A stretch of DNA of 64,000 bases, taken from assembly GCF_963678635.1 (NCBI RefSeq), contig NC_087070.1, positions 13,240,539 through 13,304,538 of the forward strand. Reading direction: 5' to 3'. This stretch comes from Symsagittifera roscoffensis (taxonomy: Eukaryota; Xenacoelomorpha; Acoela; Convolutidae). Within the stretch, counting starts at the first letter, position 1; each line of letters starts with the position of its first letter. The notes under the pieces are model-generated. The model was not told where the DNA came from and did no database searches. It saw only the letters and a list, made by a program, of their open reading frames with translations. This document shows positions 20,806-32,600 of the stretch, piece by piece. The position numbers and the translations under genes are program-made.

Positions 20806-21188
20806 TAACAAGACAAAATCATTTTTTGGTAAAGTTAACACAAACGTGTTTATAAATAACGAAAATTTAGAGTGGTCTTAGGCGATGCAGAACACCAAGA
20901 ACCTGGTTTTGATCAATACCAATACCAGGGACCTGGTTTTGAACAATATCAATACCAGGAACCTGGTATTGATCAATACCAATACCTGATTCTTTCAATA
21001 CCAATTTTCACGGTATTGAACTCCCTGCTTCCGTCTAGTCGCTCGCAAGTAAGCATCTTATCGTGTCGGGTTATCACGATAAGAGGCTTCATTTTTCACG
21101 TGTGCTTCTTCGTCTGTTTCTCGTCTGGTTAATTCGGTTGTATCTCTCGATTCTGTTTTATTGTCCTTTGTTGGTCTAAATGCCGTTC
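20806..21188. repeat. composite block R2 next to the Element C LTR
   Basis: Near copy of the first half of R1: TAACAAGACAAAATC start, CAATACC / GGTATTGATCAATACC units at about 20,890-21,010, and the CTTATCGTG / CACGATAAG hairpin at 21,057-21,083. It adjoins the full minus-strand LTR at 21,189. Parts of it resemble, in reverse complement, the U3 of the Element 1 LTR, so it may be an older LTR piece. Confidence 0.65.
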
Positions 21189-22084
21189 TGTAACATTCGC
21201 CCAAAAGTAAATATCGACGGGAAAAAAAAGCTAGGCTCTAAACACGACTGGCTAGCATCTAAACACAGCTCTACATGCTTTTCACCGTTTTTGCCAAAGC
21301 CAGTTTTTTTGGTGATCTGTCTAAAATCAGGTCGACAAAAAGCGTTACTGTTTTCGGCTTCGATCAGAACGCTCTAATAATTTTAATTATATGCAAAAAA
21401 GTGAGCTCATGGCTGGGTCTCAGTATTGCCAGACCACGAGGTTACTCCTAAAAATAGGCTACTACTTATAATATATTACAATTAATTTCATTCAGTAGAT
21501 AAAAATGATCATCTCCATCGAAGATAGATCAACCCTTTCCCCAACTCATAGCTTCTTATGATCTGAAAACAAATTCGGTTTTAATTAAATTCAACTCAAG
21601 ACCTTCCGGGAAGCTAAAAATTGTTAAAATAACGAGTTAAAGTTCTCTCCCGAGACCATTCCTGATTCTGGAATCCGGAGAAATAACGTTCTTATTTCTT
21701 CTGGAAAGGCTGGACACGTCGTCCCAACACCCTTCCTGGTTCTTGTGAACTGCTCTGTAACGATTAAAGCGGCACAATCATTACAATTGGGAGTGCTTAC
21801 TGACAATTTTTAATCACAATATCAATCTTCTTTCGTTTTCCCGTTGTTTTTGTCACTGAGACTTCTCTCCTTCTGATTTCGCAGTTGCGAAATAATCAAA
21901 GGTTATGTGTCTTTCACGTCCGAATGCAAAAATTAAAAATTAGCATGTCAGTCAAAACTAACCCTTCCCGATTTGTCTGATTGTTCAATTAACGTCACTA
22001 ATTCATGGAGATCATCAATCTTCTCGGTTCCAATAATAAATCGAATGCGAAATTGGTTTTTGACCCTTCTGGTCGAATTTCACA
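21189..22084 (-). repeat. minus-strand LTR of the Element C tail, T1 copy (896 bp)
   Basis: Read on the minus strand it starts TGTGAAATTC and ends GAATGTTACA, again with TG...CA and matching inverted termini. Along its length it aligns with the Element 1 LTR (for example GAAAGGGTTGATCCATC and the segment before GAGCTCA), but with much divergence, so the two tail-to-tail elements come from different lineages. A purine-rich tract (CTGGGGAGTA) lies outside its start. Further copies are at 27,448-28,343 (T2) and 33,174-34,069 (T3). Confidence 0.8.
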
Positions 22085-22723
22085 TACTCCCCAGACAACC
22101 CGGTCAATTTCCTCAATGAGTCCTGTAGTCTTCATTAACATGGTACAGTGCCATCGAAAAGAATAAACAAAATGCATGAAATCACTCTTATCTAAGTCAT
22201 ATCGACTCATTGCAGAACATAAATGGCTACTTTATCATAGCTACTTTATCATGCTACTTTATTATAGCCTTCCAACTTCTTTCACTAATTTGCTTTTTCG
22301 AGTATATAATTTAAGATAAAACATTTTTTCTGACTTCCAACGTCTATGTCCCGATTTAAAACTTTTTCTTCTAGGTTTAAAAAGTGTTAGGACGCAGGGC
22401 AGTCCTGCCAACCAACAAACTAAAACTATCCTACTATGCCTGTTCCCTTCGGAAATTTAGTTGCTGCTTGTCCTGAATATTAAAATTAAGGAAATCGAGG
22501 GTTAGAAGGAACAATGAAATAATCTCCCTTGTCAAGAGATTTTTCAAGCCATTCATGTCACCACAAAGTGATCAGTCGTCCTAATTGATTAAAAACAATC
22601 ATGCAGGGTGGAATATTTTAATATACTCTCCACTGAAGCCTTTCTAAAAAAATAATAAGTGTCTCTAAAGCCACTAACTAAAAACATAATGCAATTTTAT
22701 AAATGCAACAAACTCTTTATTCT
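22085..22723 (-). other. 3' UTR of the Element C tail, T1 copy
   Basis: AT-rich, with no gene seen. In reverse complement, short stretches resemble the Element 1 3' UTR (for example the CACTTTTTAA and GTCAGAAAA neighbourhoods), so the untranslated tails share ancestry. Copies are at about 28,344-28,982 and 34,070-34,708. Confidence 0.6.
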
Positions 22724-23353
22724 TCAAGACTCAACTAAATGTTTTCTCTTCAGTTTCAATTGCAAACTTAGTAGTTTTTCATTTGAATTTTGAGTCCCAC
22801 TGGCGTATACCATGAACTTCTTTCCCAGTATCGATTCGAATTCGTCTTTGGTTCTCTCTGAAACTGCTGAGAACATTTTGCACATTCTCATTAGTCTTAC
22901 GCATTTTGGAACTGAGAAGGCTTGATCCACGATCGTTCTCGTATTTTTCACATCCACCGCTACAAAAGGCACTGGGTATCTGCTCTTGCACATTGGAGCT
23001 AAATTAGATCCCACCAACTATCTCGCTCCCGTTGGTCTACGATAGGTTTCACTGTGCCGGATGTTCATTTTTGCCTCAATCGCTTCTCTTCACCTTCCAA
23101 TATACTTTTGCTCGGTTTGCAAAACTCCCGGAAACACTTCTACACTGATGGTCGTGACCATCTCATGCTTTTGTTCTAGATTCAATAGTGACTCTTAAGA
23201 ACCAATTATGCCATTGAACTCTAGTGCAGTCACTAGATTCACCTCGGTTCCTCCATGGCAATCTGCAATAAATTCTGTTTCCGTTTTTGCTTTCATCACA
23301 ATGTTCCCAAACAATATCGTCAATCGCTTGTGTTTTTTCTCAAGGATCTTAGC
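22724..23353 (-). pseudogene. region X fragment of Element C, T1 copy
   Basis: The minus strand encodes recognisable pieces of region X: LAPMCKSRYPVPFVAVDVK, FSVPKCVRLMRMC and, further right, the DCHGGTEVNLVTALGF segment. The fragment is cut at the unit edge. T2 has the same fragment at about 28,983-29,612. Fossil. Confidence 0.75.
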
Positions 23354-23370
23354 CTGTTTTTTCTCTAGGA

Positions 23371-26300
23371 TCAGGATGGAGAAGCGATTGAGTGAAGATT
23401 ATGAACGAAGAGAACAAGTGAAGACGTGGACAAAGAAGAGAAGAGAAGGAGAAAAAAACTTGCTTGTCTTTGTGTGTTAAAACTTGAACCAATCAACCAA
23501 GTTTTGATTATTGAACTTGTTAAACTTTTTGTTTTGATCTAGTTTGGTCAGACCAAACTACAATGTTGCAATTGCTAAAATTGTTGAAATTGTTGATTTT
23601 AGTTATGATTATTTATGTATGTATACATAGAACATAGGTGAGTATATTTACCTATTTAAACACGATTGAAGTTTTTAACCTGTGTAAGACACAATTTCAC
23701 TGTGTGGCGACGTGGTAAGTTTGAGTAAACTCGCTCGAGAAGGGTGGGTAACTCAATAATTTTCCTAGCCACAGAGTTTCTCAGTTTTAATATTGAAAGG
23801 ACTGCATAAATAACTGATTATACTTGGTGAGTGACGTTAAGTTAATTTTAACGGGTGCGTGGCCGTGCCACGTCACACTTTTTAATCACAAAGAGCGAAA
23901 AGAAGTTTTATGGCAAGACGATGGAAGTAGTCAGAAAAGAAATTTTATCTAGGACACTCCTCATGGTGCAAATTTTGTGAAAATGTTGAAAGGCAGTGAG
24001 ATGTCGTACGATGCCATTTGTGAACACGTAGTGAGTTGAGTTGGAGTAGATAAATTTCATTTTCTTATGCGATTTGTAAGATTGATTACAGAAAACTGGA
24101 ACACTACTTGACGATAACCCGGTGTTATGCAATCAATAGGGACATTGATGGGGACTTGTCCGGGGAGTATGTGCCATTCTGCCAGATGGCACAGCGCAAC
24201 CTTCCGGTGACACGAAAAAGAACGAATAAAGGCCTTATTAACGAAAAAGGATTGCGAAGGAGGGTAGGAATATTCTGGAATTTTTATTTTCAAAATTTCG
24301 ATTGAAAAGTGAATATTTCTGAGAAATACAAAAAGACAGCCATTTTGACGAAAAACGACGAAAAAGCAGAACAACGCCAAATAGTGGGAAAAACGGTCGC
24401 ACAAGAGACGAAAAATACGAAGCCTCTTATCGTGGCAACAACACACGATAAGAACCGTAGCAGTGGATACTAGTGGAGAAGGAAGCTTCAGTGGGGAAGG
24501 AATATACCACGGAACCCTCCCGGGACACAAATTGGAAGAGATAAGAGCATTATCGCAGGAATATTACGGGAGCGGAGGCTTGATCCCCCAGAGACAGTTT
24601 TATGTGAAGGGACTATATAAAACTGACTGAATAGCTACTTGGATGTCGTGAAACTTTAAATTAACACCGGTATAGTTTGATTTTTTAGAATATGAGTAGC
24701 TAGAAAGAGGAAAGGGTCAATCCATCTCCAATGGATTTAATATAGGACTGTCACACAAAAACATATTAAAATAGGTTGTTCGAGCCGTGTTTTTAATGAC
24801 AATAACGTAGTCTGAGGATCCGAGACTCAGCTATGTGGTTGTGTTCGCATGTAAACGAAAGCTGATCAAAAGTCGTTTGACTGATGGCCCAAAATTGGTA
24901 ACTTTTTACTTAGCCCTAAACAGACCAGAAAATCAACTGACAAGGTCGAGACGGTGAAAAACGAATAGGATTAAGGTAACTGACGCCTGCCAGTCGTTAA
25001 TTGGTACTTTTCCTACGCTCCGTCGATGTGTAGTATTTGGGCGAATGTTACATAGACGTTACAGGGACAATCACGTAGTCAGAGGATCCGAGACTCAGCT
25101 ATGTGGTTGTGTTCGCATGTAAACGAAAGCTGATCAAAAGTCGTTTGACTGATGGCCTAAAAATAGTAACTTTTTACTTAGCCCTAAACAGACCAGAAAA
25201 TCAACTGACAAGGTCGAGACGGTGAAAAACGAATAGGATTAAGGTAACTGACGCCTGCCAGTCGTTAATAGGTACTTTTCCTACGCTCCGTCGCTGTGTA
25301 GTATTTGGGCGAATGTTACATAGACGTTACAGGGACAATCACGTAGTCAGAGGATCCGAGACTAGCTATGTGGTTGTGTTCGCATGTAAACGAAAGCTGA
25401 TCAAAAGTCGTTTGACTGATGGCCTAAAAATAGTAACTTTTTACTTAACCCTAAACAGACCAGAAAATCAACTGACAAGGTCGAGACGGTGAAAAACGAA
25501 TAGGATTAAGGTAACTGACGCCTGCCAGTCGTTAATAGGTACTTTTCCTACGCTCCGTCGCTGTGTAGTATTTGGGCGAATGTTACATAGACGTTACAGG
25601 GACAATCACGTAGTCAGAGGATCCGAGACTCAGCTATGTGGTTGTGTTCGCATGTAAACGAAAGCTGATCAAAAGTCGTTTGACTGATGGCCTAAAAATA
25701 GTAACTTTTTACTTAGCCCTAAACAGACCAGAAAATCAACTGACAAGGTCGAGACGGTGAAAAACGAATAGGATTAAGGTAACTGACGCCTGCCAGTCGT
25801 TAATAGGTACTTTTCCTACGCTCCGTCGCTGTGTAGTATTTGGGCGAATGTTACATAACAAGACAAAATCAATTTTTGGTAAAAGTAAAACGAAAATTTA
25901 ATGTGGTCTGAGGCGATGCAGAACACCAAGAACCTGGTTTTGATCAATACCAATACCAGGGACCTGGTATTGATCAATACCAATAACAGGAACCTGTCAT
26001 TGATCAATAACAATACCTGATTCTTTCAATACCAATTTTCACGGTATTGAACTCCCTGCTTCCGTCTAGTCGCTCGCAAGTAAGCATCTTATCGTGTCGG
26101 GTTATCACGATAAGAGGCTTCATTTTTCACGTGTGCTTCTTCGTCTGTTTCTCCTCTGGTTAATTCGGTTGTATCTCTCGATTCTGTTTTATTGTCCTTT
26201 GTTGGTCTAAATGCCGTTCTGTAACATTCGCCCAAAAGTAAATATCGACGGGAAAAAAAAGCTAGGCTCTAAAAACGACTGGCTAGCATCTAAACACAGC

Positions 26301-29300
26301 TCTACATGCTTTTCATCATCTTTGCCAAAGCCACTTTATTTGGCGGTCTGTCTAACACCCGGTCGACAAAAACGTTACTGTTTCCGGCTTCGATCAGAAC
26401 GCTCTAATTAATTTAATTATATGCAAAAAGTGAGCTCATGGCTGGGTCTCAGTATCCCCAGACCACGAAGTCACTCCTAAAAACAGGGCTTGTTTTTGTT
26501 CAGTAGATAAAAATGACCATCTCCATCGAAGATGGATCAACCCTTTCACCCAACTCAAAGCTCATGATCTGAAAACGAATTTGGTTTTAATTAAATTCAA
26601 CTCAAGACCTTCCGGGAAGCTAAAAATTGCTCGACTGTGCCCATCCGACTGATTGGCACACCAATGTCACACTGGCACACCAATTCCGTTTTACCCTGGA
26701 GATTTCAATACCACTACCAATATCAATACGACAACAGCAATACCAAGGCCTCAATACCAATACCAGCACCAATACCGAACTGAATCATCAATACCAGTAC
26801 CAAACCCAGTCAATACCTCAATACTTTGTTACAATACCTCAAAACTTTTGCAAAAACTTTGAATCTCGTGTTAGCAAAAACCACGAATTGTTTGAAAATG
26901 AAACATTTTGGATCGAAATGTCTTACATGAATTCTTTATAATTTTCCTTTTTTTTTACATATGTACAACAAACGGAGGGAGTTCATTTGTAGTTTTATTA
27001 AATTTTTTCATTTGAATAGTCTAATTTTTTTTGTTTGTTTTTGTTAGATTGTTTTGTTACTCTGTAACAAGACAAAATCATTTTTTGGTAAAGTTAACAC
27101 AAACGTTTTTATAAATAACGAAAATTTAGAGTGGTCTTAGGCGATGCAGAACACCAAGAACCTGGTTTTGATCAATACCAATACCAGGGACCTGGTTTTG
27201 AACAATATCAATACCAGGAACCTGGTATTGATCAATACCAATACCTGATTCTTTCAATACCAATTTTCACGGTATTGAACTCCCTGCTTCCGTCTAGTCG
27301 CTCGCAAGTAAGCATCTTATCGTGTCGGGTTATCACGATAAGAGGCTTCATTTTTCACGTGTGCTTCTTCGTCTGTTTCTCGTCTGGTTAATTCGGTTGT
27401 ATCTCTCGATTCTGTTTTATTGTCCTTTGTTGGTCTAAATGCCGTTCTGTAACATTCGCCCAAAAGTAAATATCGACGGGAAAAAAAAGCTAGGCTCTAA
27501 ACACGACTGGCTAGCATCTAAACACAGCTCTACATGCTTTTCACCGTTTTTGCCAAAGCCAGTTTTTTTGGTGATCTGTCTAAAATCAGGTCGACAAAAA
27601 GCGTTACTGTTTTCGGCTTCGATCAGAACGCTCTAATAATTTTAATTATATGCAAAAAAGTGAGCTCATGGCTGGGTCTCAGTATTGCCAGACCACGAGG
27701 TTACTCCTAAAAATAGGCTACTACTTATAATATATTACAATTAATTTCATTCAGTAGATAAAAATGATCATCTCCATCGAAGATAGATCAACCCTTTCCC
27801 CAACTCATAGCTTCTTATGATCTGAAAACAAATTCGGTTTTAATTAAATTCAACTCAAGACCTTCCGGGAAGCTAAAAATTGTTAAAATAACGAGTTAAA
27901 GTTCTCTCCCGAGACCATTCCTGATTCTGGAATCCGGAGAAATAACGTTCTTATTTCTTCTGGAAAGGCTGGACACGTCGTCCCAACACCCTTCCTGGTT
28001 CTTGTGAACTGCTCTGTAACGATTAAAGCGGCACAATCATTACAATTGGGAGTGCTTACTGACACTTTTTAATCACAATATCAATCTTCTGTCGTTTTCC
28101 CGTTGTTTTTGTCACTGAGACTTCTCTCCTTCTGATTTCGCAGTTGCGAAATAATCAAAGGTTATGTGTCTTTCACGTCCGAATGCAAAAATTAAAAATT
28201 AGCATGTCAGTCAAAACTAACCCTTCCCGATTTGTCTGATTGTTCAATTAACGTCACTAATTCATGGAAATCATCAATCTTCTCGGTTCCAATAATAAAT
28301 CGAATGCGAAATTGGTTTTTGACCCTTCTGGTCGAATTTCACATACTCCCCAGACAACCCGGTCAATTTCCTCAATGAGTCCTGTAGTCTTCATTAACAT
28401 GGTACAGTGCCATCGAAAAGAATAAACAAAATGCATGAAATCACTCTTATCTAAGTCATATCGACTCATTGCAGAACATAAATGGCTACTTTATCATAGC
28501 TACTTTATCATGCTACTTTATTATAGCCTTCCAACTTCTTTCACTAATTTGCTTTTTCGAGTATATAATTTAAGATAAAACATTTTTTCTGACTTCCAAC
28601 GTCTATGTCCCGATTTAAAACTTTTTCTTCTAGGTTTAAAAAGTGTTAGGACGCAGGGCAGTCCTGCCAACCAACAAACTAAAACTATCCTACTATGCCT
28701 GTTCCCTTCGGAAATTTAGTTGCTGCTTGTCCTGAATATTAAAATTAAGGAAATCGAGGGTTAGAAGGAACAATGAAATAATCTCCCTTGTCAAGAGATT
28801 TTTCAAGCCATTCATGTCACCACAAAGTGATCAGTCGTCCTAATTGATTAAAAACAATCATGCAGGGTGGAATATTTTAATATACTCTCCACTGAAGCCT
28901 TTCTAAAAAAATAATAAGTGTCTCTAAAGCCACTAACTAAAAACATAATGCAATTTTATAAATGCAACAAACTCTTTATTCTTCAAGACTCAACTAAATG
29001 TTTTCTCTTCAGTTTCAATTGCAAACTTAGTAGTTTTTCATTTGAATTTTGAGTCCCACTGGCGTATACCATGAACTTCTTTCCCAGTATCGATTCGAAT
29101 TCGTCTTTGGTTCTCTCTGAAACTGCTGAGAACATTTTGCACATTCTCATTAGTCTTACGCATTTTGGAACTGAGAAGGCTTGATCCACGATCGTTCTCG
29201 TATTTTTCACATCCACCGCTACAAAAGGCACTGGGTATCTGCTCTTGCACATTGGAGCTAAATTAGATCCCACCAACTATCTCGCTCCCGTTGGTCTACG

Positions 29301-29629
29301 ATAGGTTTCACTGTGCCGGATGTTCATTTTTGCCTCAATCGCTTCTCTTCACCTTCCAATATACTTTTGCTCGGTTTGCAAAACTCCCGGAAACACTTCT
29401 ACACTGATGGTCGTGACCATCTCATGCTTTTGTTCTAGATTCAATAGTGACTCTTAAGAACCAATTATGCCATTGAACTCTAGTGCAGTCACTAGATTCA
29501 CCTCGGTTCCTCCATGGCAATCTGCAATAAATTCTGTTTCCGTTTTTGCTTTCATCACAATGTTCCCAAACAATATCGTCAATCGCTTGTGTTTTTTCTC
29601 AAGGATCTTAGCCTGTTTTTTCTCTAGGA
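23371..29629. repeat. tandem junction unit T2 (6,259 bp)
   Basis: Same contents as T1, again with four satellite units. Parts: plus LTR 24,170-25,052, satellite 24,798-25,855, minus LTR 27,448-28,343, region X fragment about 28,983-29,610. The junction to the next unit carries the same short filler as T1/T2. Confidence 0.9.
24798..25855 (+). repeat. 268-bp satellite in T2, four units
   Basis: Same array as in T1, including the same one-base-shorter third unit. T1 and T2 were therefore copied after this array had formed. Confidence 0.92.
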
Positions 29630-32600
29630 TCAGGATGGAGAAGCGATTGAGTGAAGATTATGAACGAAGAGAACAAGTGAAGACGTGGACAAAGAAGAGA
29701 AGAGAAGGAGAAAAAAACTTGCTTGTCTTTGTGTGTTAAAACTTGAACCAATCAACCAAGTTTTGATTATTGAACTTGTTAAACTTTTTGTTTTGATCTA
29801 GTTTGGTCAGACCAAACTACAATGTTGCAATTGCTAAAATTGTTGAAATTGTTGATTTTAGTTATGATTATTTATGTATGTATACATAGAACATAGGTGA
29901 GTATATTTACCTATTTAAACACGATTGAAGTTTTTAACCTGTGTAAGACACAATTTCACTGTGTGGCGACGTGGTAAGTTTGAGTAAACTCGCTCGAGAA
30001 GGGTGGGTAACTCAATAATTTTCCTAGCCACAGAGTTTCTTAGTTTTAATATTGAAAGGACTGCATAAATAACTGATTATACTTGGTGAGTGACGTTAAG
30101 TTAATTTTAACGGGTGCGTGGCCGTGCCACGTCACACTTTTTAATCACAAAGAGCGAAAAGAAGTTTTATGGCAAGACGATGGAAGTAGTCAGAAAAGAA
30201 ATTTTATCTAGGACACTCCTCATGGTGCAAATTTTGTGAAAATGTTGAAAGGCAGTGAGATGTCGTACGATGCCATTTGTGAACACGTAGTGAGTTGAGT
30301 TGGAGTAGATAAATTTCATTTTCTTATGCGATTTGTAAGATTGATTACAGAAAACTGGAACACTACTTGACGATAACCCGGTGTTATGCAATCAATAGGG
30401 ACATTGATGGGGACTTGTCCGGGGAGTATGTGCCATTCTGCCAGATGGCACAGCGCAACCTTCCGGTGACACGAAAAAGAACGAATAAAGGCCTTATTAA
30501 CGAAAAAGGATTGCGAAGGAGGGTAGGAATATTCTGGAATTTTTATTTTCAAAATTTCGATTGAAAAGTGAATATTTCTGAGAAATACAAAAAGACAGCC
30601 ATTTTGACGAAAAACGACGAAAAAGCAGAACAACGCCAAATAGTGGGAAAAACGGTCGCACAAGAGACGAAAAATACGAAGCCTCTTATCGTGGCAACAA
30701 CACACGATAAGAACCGTAGCAGTGAATATTAGTGGAGAAGGAAGCTTCAGTGGGGAAGGAATATACCACGGAACCCTCCCGGGACACAAATTGGAAGAGA
30801 TAAGAGCATTATCGCAGGAATATTACGGGAGCGGAGGCTTGATCCCCCAGAGACTGTTTTATGTGAAGGGACTATATAAAACTGACTGAATAGCTACTTG
30901 GATATCGTGAAACTTTAAATTAACACCGGTATAGTTTGATTTTTTAGAATATGAGTAGCTAGAAAGAGGAAAGGGTCAATCCATCTCCAATGGATTTAAT
31001 ATAGGACTGTCACACAAAAACATATTAAAATAGGTTGTTCGAGCCGTGTTTTTAATGACAATAACGTAGTCTGAGGATCCGAGACTCAGCTATGTGGTTG
31101 TGTTCGCATGTAAACGAAAGCTGATCAAAAGTCGTTTGACTGATGGCCCAAAATTGGTAACTTTTTACTTAGCCCTAAACAGACCAGAAAATCAACTGAC
31201 AAGGTCGAGACGGTGAAAAACGAATAGGATTAAGGTAACTGACGCCTGCCAGTCGTTAATAGGTACTTTTCCTACGCTCCGTCGCTGTGTAGTATTTGGG
31301 CGAATGTTACATAGACGTTACAGGGACAATCACGTAGTCAGAGGATCCGAGACTCAGCTATGTGGTTGTGTTCGCATGTAAACGAAAGCTGATCAAAAGT
31401 CGTTTGACTGATGGCCTAAAAATAGTAACTTTTTACTTAGCCCTAAACAGACCAGAAAATCAACTGACAAGGTCGAGACGGTGAAAAACGAATAGGATTA
31501 AGGTAACTGACGCCTGCCAGTCGTTAATAGGTACTTTTCCTATGCTCCGTCGCTGTGTAGTATTTGGGCGAATGTTACATAACAAGACAAAATCATTTTT
31601 TGGTAAAAGTAAAACGAAAATTTAATGTGGTCTGAGGCGATGCAGAACACCAAGAACCTGGTTTTGATCAATACCAATACCAGGGACCTGGTATTGATCA
31701 ATACCAATAACAGGAACCTGTCATTGATCAATAACAATACCTGATTCTTTCAATACCAATTTTCACGGTATTGAACTCCCTGCTTCCGTCTAGTCGCTCG
31801 CAAGTAAGCATCTTATCGTGTCGGGTTATCACGATAAGAGGCTTCATTTTTCACGTGTGCTTCTTCGTCTGTTTCTCCTCTGGTTAATTCGGTTGTATCT
31901 CTCGATTCTGTTTTATTGTCCTTTGTTGGTCTAAATGCCGTTCTGTAACATTCGCCCAAAAGTAAATATCGACGGGAAAAAAAAGCTAGGCTCTAAAAAC
32001 GACTGGCTAGCATCTAAACACAGCTCTACATGCTTTTCATCATCTTTGCCAAAGCCACTTTATTTGGCGGTCTGTCTAACACCCGGTCGACAAAAACGTT
32101 ACTGTTTCCGGCTTCGATCAGAACGCTCTAATTAATTTAATTATATGCAAAAAGTGAGCTCATGGCTGGGTCTCAGTATCCCCAGACCACGAAGTCACTC
32201 CTAAAAACAGGGCTTGTTTTTGTTCAGTAGATAAAAATGACCATCTCCATCGAAGATGGATCAACCCTTTCACCCAACTCAAAGCTCATGATCTGAAAAC
32301 GAATTTGGTTTTAATTAAATTCAACTCAAGACCTTCCGGGAAGCTAAAAATTGCTCGGCTGTGCCCATCCGACTGATTGGCACACGAATGTCACACTGGC
32401 ACACCAATTCCGTTTTACCCTGGAGATTTCAATACCACTACCAATATCAATACGACAACAGCAATACCAAGGCCTCAATACCAATACCAGCACCAATACC
32501 GAACTGAATCATCAATACCAGTACCAAACCCAGTCAATACCTCAATACTTTGTTACAATACCTCAAAACTTTTGCAAAAACTTTGAATGACGTGTTAGCA

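Larger units (their letters stand above)
17111..23370. repeat. tandem junction unit T1 (6,260 bp)
   Basis: First of three head-to-tail copies. It starts inside the end of Element 1's region X and ends inside the minus-strand region X of an Element C copy. Contents in order: Element 1 3' UTR and LTR, four 268-bp satellite units, CAATACC minisatellites, two minus-strand LTR-derived segments, the Element C 3' UTR, and a fragment of its region X. On reading, T1 and T2 differ only by scattered single bases. Confidence 0.9.
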
